This document shows positions 6,748-7,954 of a DNA stretch of 7,954 nucleotides, piece after piece; positions within the stretch are counted from its first letter, which is position 1; each line of letters starts with the position of its first letter. The notes under the pieces were generated by a model. The model made no database searches and was not told the DNA's origin. It saw nothing but the letters and a program-made list of their open reading frames with translations. The stretch comes from Clostridiaceae bacterium. Its GTDB lineage: Bacteria > Bacillota > Clostridia > DSM-8532. The translations under genes were made by a program, and so were the position numbers. The stretch spans positions 1-7,954 of the forward strand of contig JANYKF010000055.1 in assembly GCA_025361665.1 (NCBI GenBank). Direction: 5' to 3'.

Positions 6748-6756
6748 TCCTCCTTT
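6748..6756 (-). promoter_or_regulatory. Strong ribosome binding site of fucosidase paralogue 1
   Basis: AAAGGAGGA, nearly a full match to the 16S rRNA tail, is spaced 8 nt from the ATG at 6740. It is the best site in the window and fixes this start against longer in-frame alternatives. Confidence 0.85.
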
Positions 6757-6793
6757 TTCATGTTTCCGACATGTTGGATTCCAGAGCCTTCCA

Positions 6794-6805
6794 AGAAGCG
6801 TTTCA
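6794..6805 (-). promoter_or_regulatory. Possible LacI-family operator half-palindrome
   Basis: TGAAACGCTTCT on the minus strand is a near-palindrome around a CG centre. It resembles operators of LacI-family sugar regulators (TGAAACGTTTCA type) at 10 of 12 positions. It lies between the terminator and the first fucosidase start, a plausible place for control of the enzyme genes. No matching promoter boxes are clear beside it and no regulator gene is in the window, so this is a weak call. Confidence 0.2.
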
Positions 6806-6820
6806 GCCTGTCGGCCATTG

Positions 6821-6864
6821 AAAAGGGCTGCTGCAAAACCAATCATCCTGTTTTGCAGCAGCCC
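6821..6864 (-). terminator. Rho-independent terminator after the binding-protein gene
   Basis: On the minus strand GGGCTGCTGCAAAAC (6864-6850) pairs perfectly with GTTTTGCAGCAGCCC (6839-6825), a 15-bp stem with a 10-nt loop, followed by TTTT (6824-6821). It begins 16 nt after the stop of the solute-binding protein. It should end most transporter transcripts. The enzyme genes downstream must rely on read-through or on a promoter in the 80 nt that remain before 6740. Confidence 0.92.
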
Positions 6865-6880
6865 GTCGAAATGTCAGGAC

Positions 6881-7954
6881 TTATTTTGCCAGAGCGTCAA
6901 CGGCAGACTGGTTGAGTTTTACATATTCTTCAAACTGAAGTTTGGTCAAGCCCGCGGTGTATGTGGCCCAATCATTGTCAACATTCTTTTTGCCGGTGAT
7001 GAATTCGACGATGGAAGCCGTGACATAGTCGGTCAAGGCCGTCTGGATTTGGCTGATTTTGGCGGAGTCCGCTTCATTCAGGAAGAAGGGAGGCATCTGA
7101 TCTACATTTGCCGCGAGCGGAAGGAGCTTGATCGTGTCACGATACAGCTTGGCTTCATAATTTGTCGGATCATTGATATCGCCCTGCACCTGGAATGTTC
7201 CCTTCCAGTTTGGCTCGAGCAATCTCAGAGTCCAGCCCCAGCAGTCGTTTTGCTTGGCAACTTCGCCACTGGTTGTGAAGGTAAGATATTTGCGTGTGGC
7301 AGGTGTTTTGCCATCCATGCCAAGTGTGCCGGCATCAGCCGTGTCCCATTGCTTGCCTTTGATGCCGACCTGGGAACGGACGGTGACATCTTCATTGCAG
7401 AACAGGTCGGCCCACTTCATGGCGATATCCGGGTTCTTGCATTTGTCGGTGATGGCGAAATTAGCGCCACTGAGCCGTACGATTTTGGCATAGGGGATGC
7501 CCTGGTATCCGTTGGAACCTTTCAAAGGCAGGATGTTGTCATATTGTGCACATCTCGCGACTTCATTCACGCCCACGAGCATGCCGATGTGACCGCAAGT
7601 GGCGGCACCCACGATGGCAATGTCCTTGTTGTTGCCGATGGCGGCCATCTGCTGGTCGTTCTGCGTGAGGGAGGCCGGATCGATCAAGCCGGATTTATAC
7701 AGGTCCGCAATGTACTTGAGACCTTCCTTGAAACCATCTGTATTTGCCGTGAATGTGATTTTGCCATCCTTGAGCTTCAGCAAGGTCATGTCAAAATAAT
7801 CGAACGCGTTCAAAAGGTTCAGGTATGGTTCGCCAGCCCATGTCTTGATGGCACCGGTCAACGGGATTTCATCCGCTTTGCCGTTTCCATTCGGGTCCTT
7901 CGTTTTGAATGCCATCAAAACGTTCTTGAATTCTTCTGTAGTCGTGGGGACGGC
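6881..7954 (-). CDS. Extracellular solute-binding protein of a sugar ABC transporter (LplA/YtcQ type), N-terminus beyond right edge
   Basis: The substrate-binding lipoprotein of an ABC importer for oligosaccharides, working at the outer face of the cytoplasmic membrane. The frame is open from the window edge, with 357 residues visible of a family that usually has about 500-560. The signal peptide and lipobox Cys are therefore outside. The visible part opens PTTTEEFKNVLMAFKTKDPN, then the NGNGKADEIP loop, which resembles a calcium-binding EF-hand-like motif common in this family. Other typical parts are KYIADLYKSGLIDPAS-like text in the middle, and the C-terminal ASIVEFITGKKNVDNDWATY with a final LQFEEYVKLNQSAVDAL. 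A TTG at 7918 and ATG at 7915 are internal codons, not starts. No permease gene is visible; those probably lie to the right. A strong terminator follows directly. The ligand is unknown, and the fucosidases downstream suggest a fucosylated glycan. Confidence 0.93.
   Translation of the reverse strand, partial: AVPTTTEEFKNVLMAFKTKDPNGNGKADEIPLTGAIKTWAGEPYLNLLNAFDYFDMTLLKLKDGKITFTANTDGFKEGLKYIADLYKSGLIDPASLTQNDQQMAAIGNNKDIAIVGAATCGHIGMLVGVNEVARCAQYDNILPLKGSNGYQGIPYAKIVRLSGANFAITDKCKNPDIAMKWADLFCNEDVTVRSQVGIKGKQWDTADAGTLGMDGKTPATRKYLTFTTSGEVAKQNDCWGWTLRLLEPNWKGTFQVQGDINDPTNYEAKLYRDTIKLLPLAANVDQMPPFFLNEADSAKISQIQTALTDYVTASIVEFITGKKNVDNDWATYTAGLTKLQFEEYVKLNQSAVDALAK

Noticed and set aside
1..7954. 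CRISPR arrays, tRNA or rRNA genes, insertion sequences and transposase fragments
   Set aside because: No regularly spaced repeats, cloverleaf patterns, terminal inverted repeats with a transposase, or rRNA-like stretches were seen. The only large repeat is the fucosidase duplication.

Overview
Every gene in this window lies on the minus strand, so transcription runs from right to left. The content is a carbohydrate-scavenging locus. The mix fits a low-to-mid-GC Gram-positive bacterium (Bacillota; Paenibacillus-like or clostridial). Reasons are a large LplA/YtcQ-type sugar-binding protein with a calcium-loop-like DPNGNGKADEIP motif, strong AGGAGG-type ribosome binding sites, and glycosidases without signal peptides that would act on imported oligosaccharides. 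The genus cannot be read from the sequence.

Layout in transcription order. (1) 7954-6881: C-terminal two thirds of an extracellular ABC-transporter solute-binding protein, open at the right edge. (2) 6864-6821: a strong intrinsic terminator with a perfect 15-bp stem. (3) 6740-5016 and 4996-3290: a tandem pair of paralogous GH29 alpha-L-fucosidases 19 nt apart. (4) 3258-3181: a small unrecognised reading frame with a good ribosome binding site. (5) 3130-1712: a third GH29 protein from a different branch of the family (GH29-B-like). (6) 1711-1437: a 275-nt gap holding two gene remnants. One is a GH29-like N-terminus whose start codon appears to have become ATT. The other is a 39-codon N-terminal stub of a GH95 alpha-L-fucosidase. 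(7) 1436-1: a GH31 alpha-glycosidase, open at the left edge, with both catalytic aspartates inside the window.

How it may work together (inference): the binding protein and unseen permeases import oligosaccharides, and cytoplasmic fucosidases then the GH31 enzyme remove side chains. Fucosidase plus a GH31 enzyme, with a trace of GH95, fits fucosylated xyloglucan side chains (Fuc-Gal-Xyl), which would need an alpha-fucosidase, a beta-galactosidase (not seen here) and an alpha-xylosidase. Other fucosylated glycans remain possible.

The most notable signal is not an intact gene. It is the series of gene stubs between the third fucosidase and the GH31 gene, which suggests that this locus once held more fucosidase genes and lost their bodies while keeping their translation starts.
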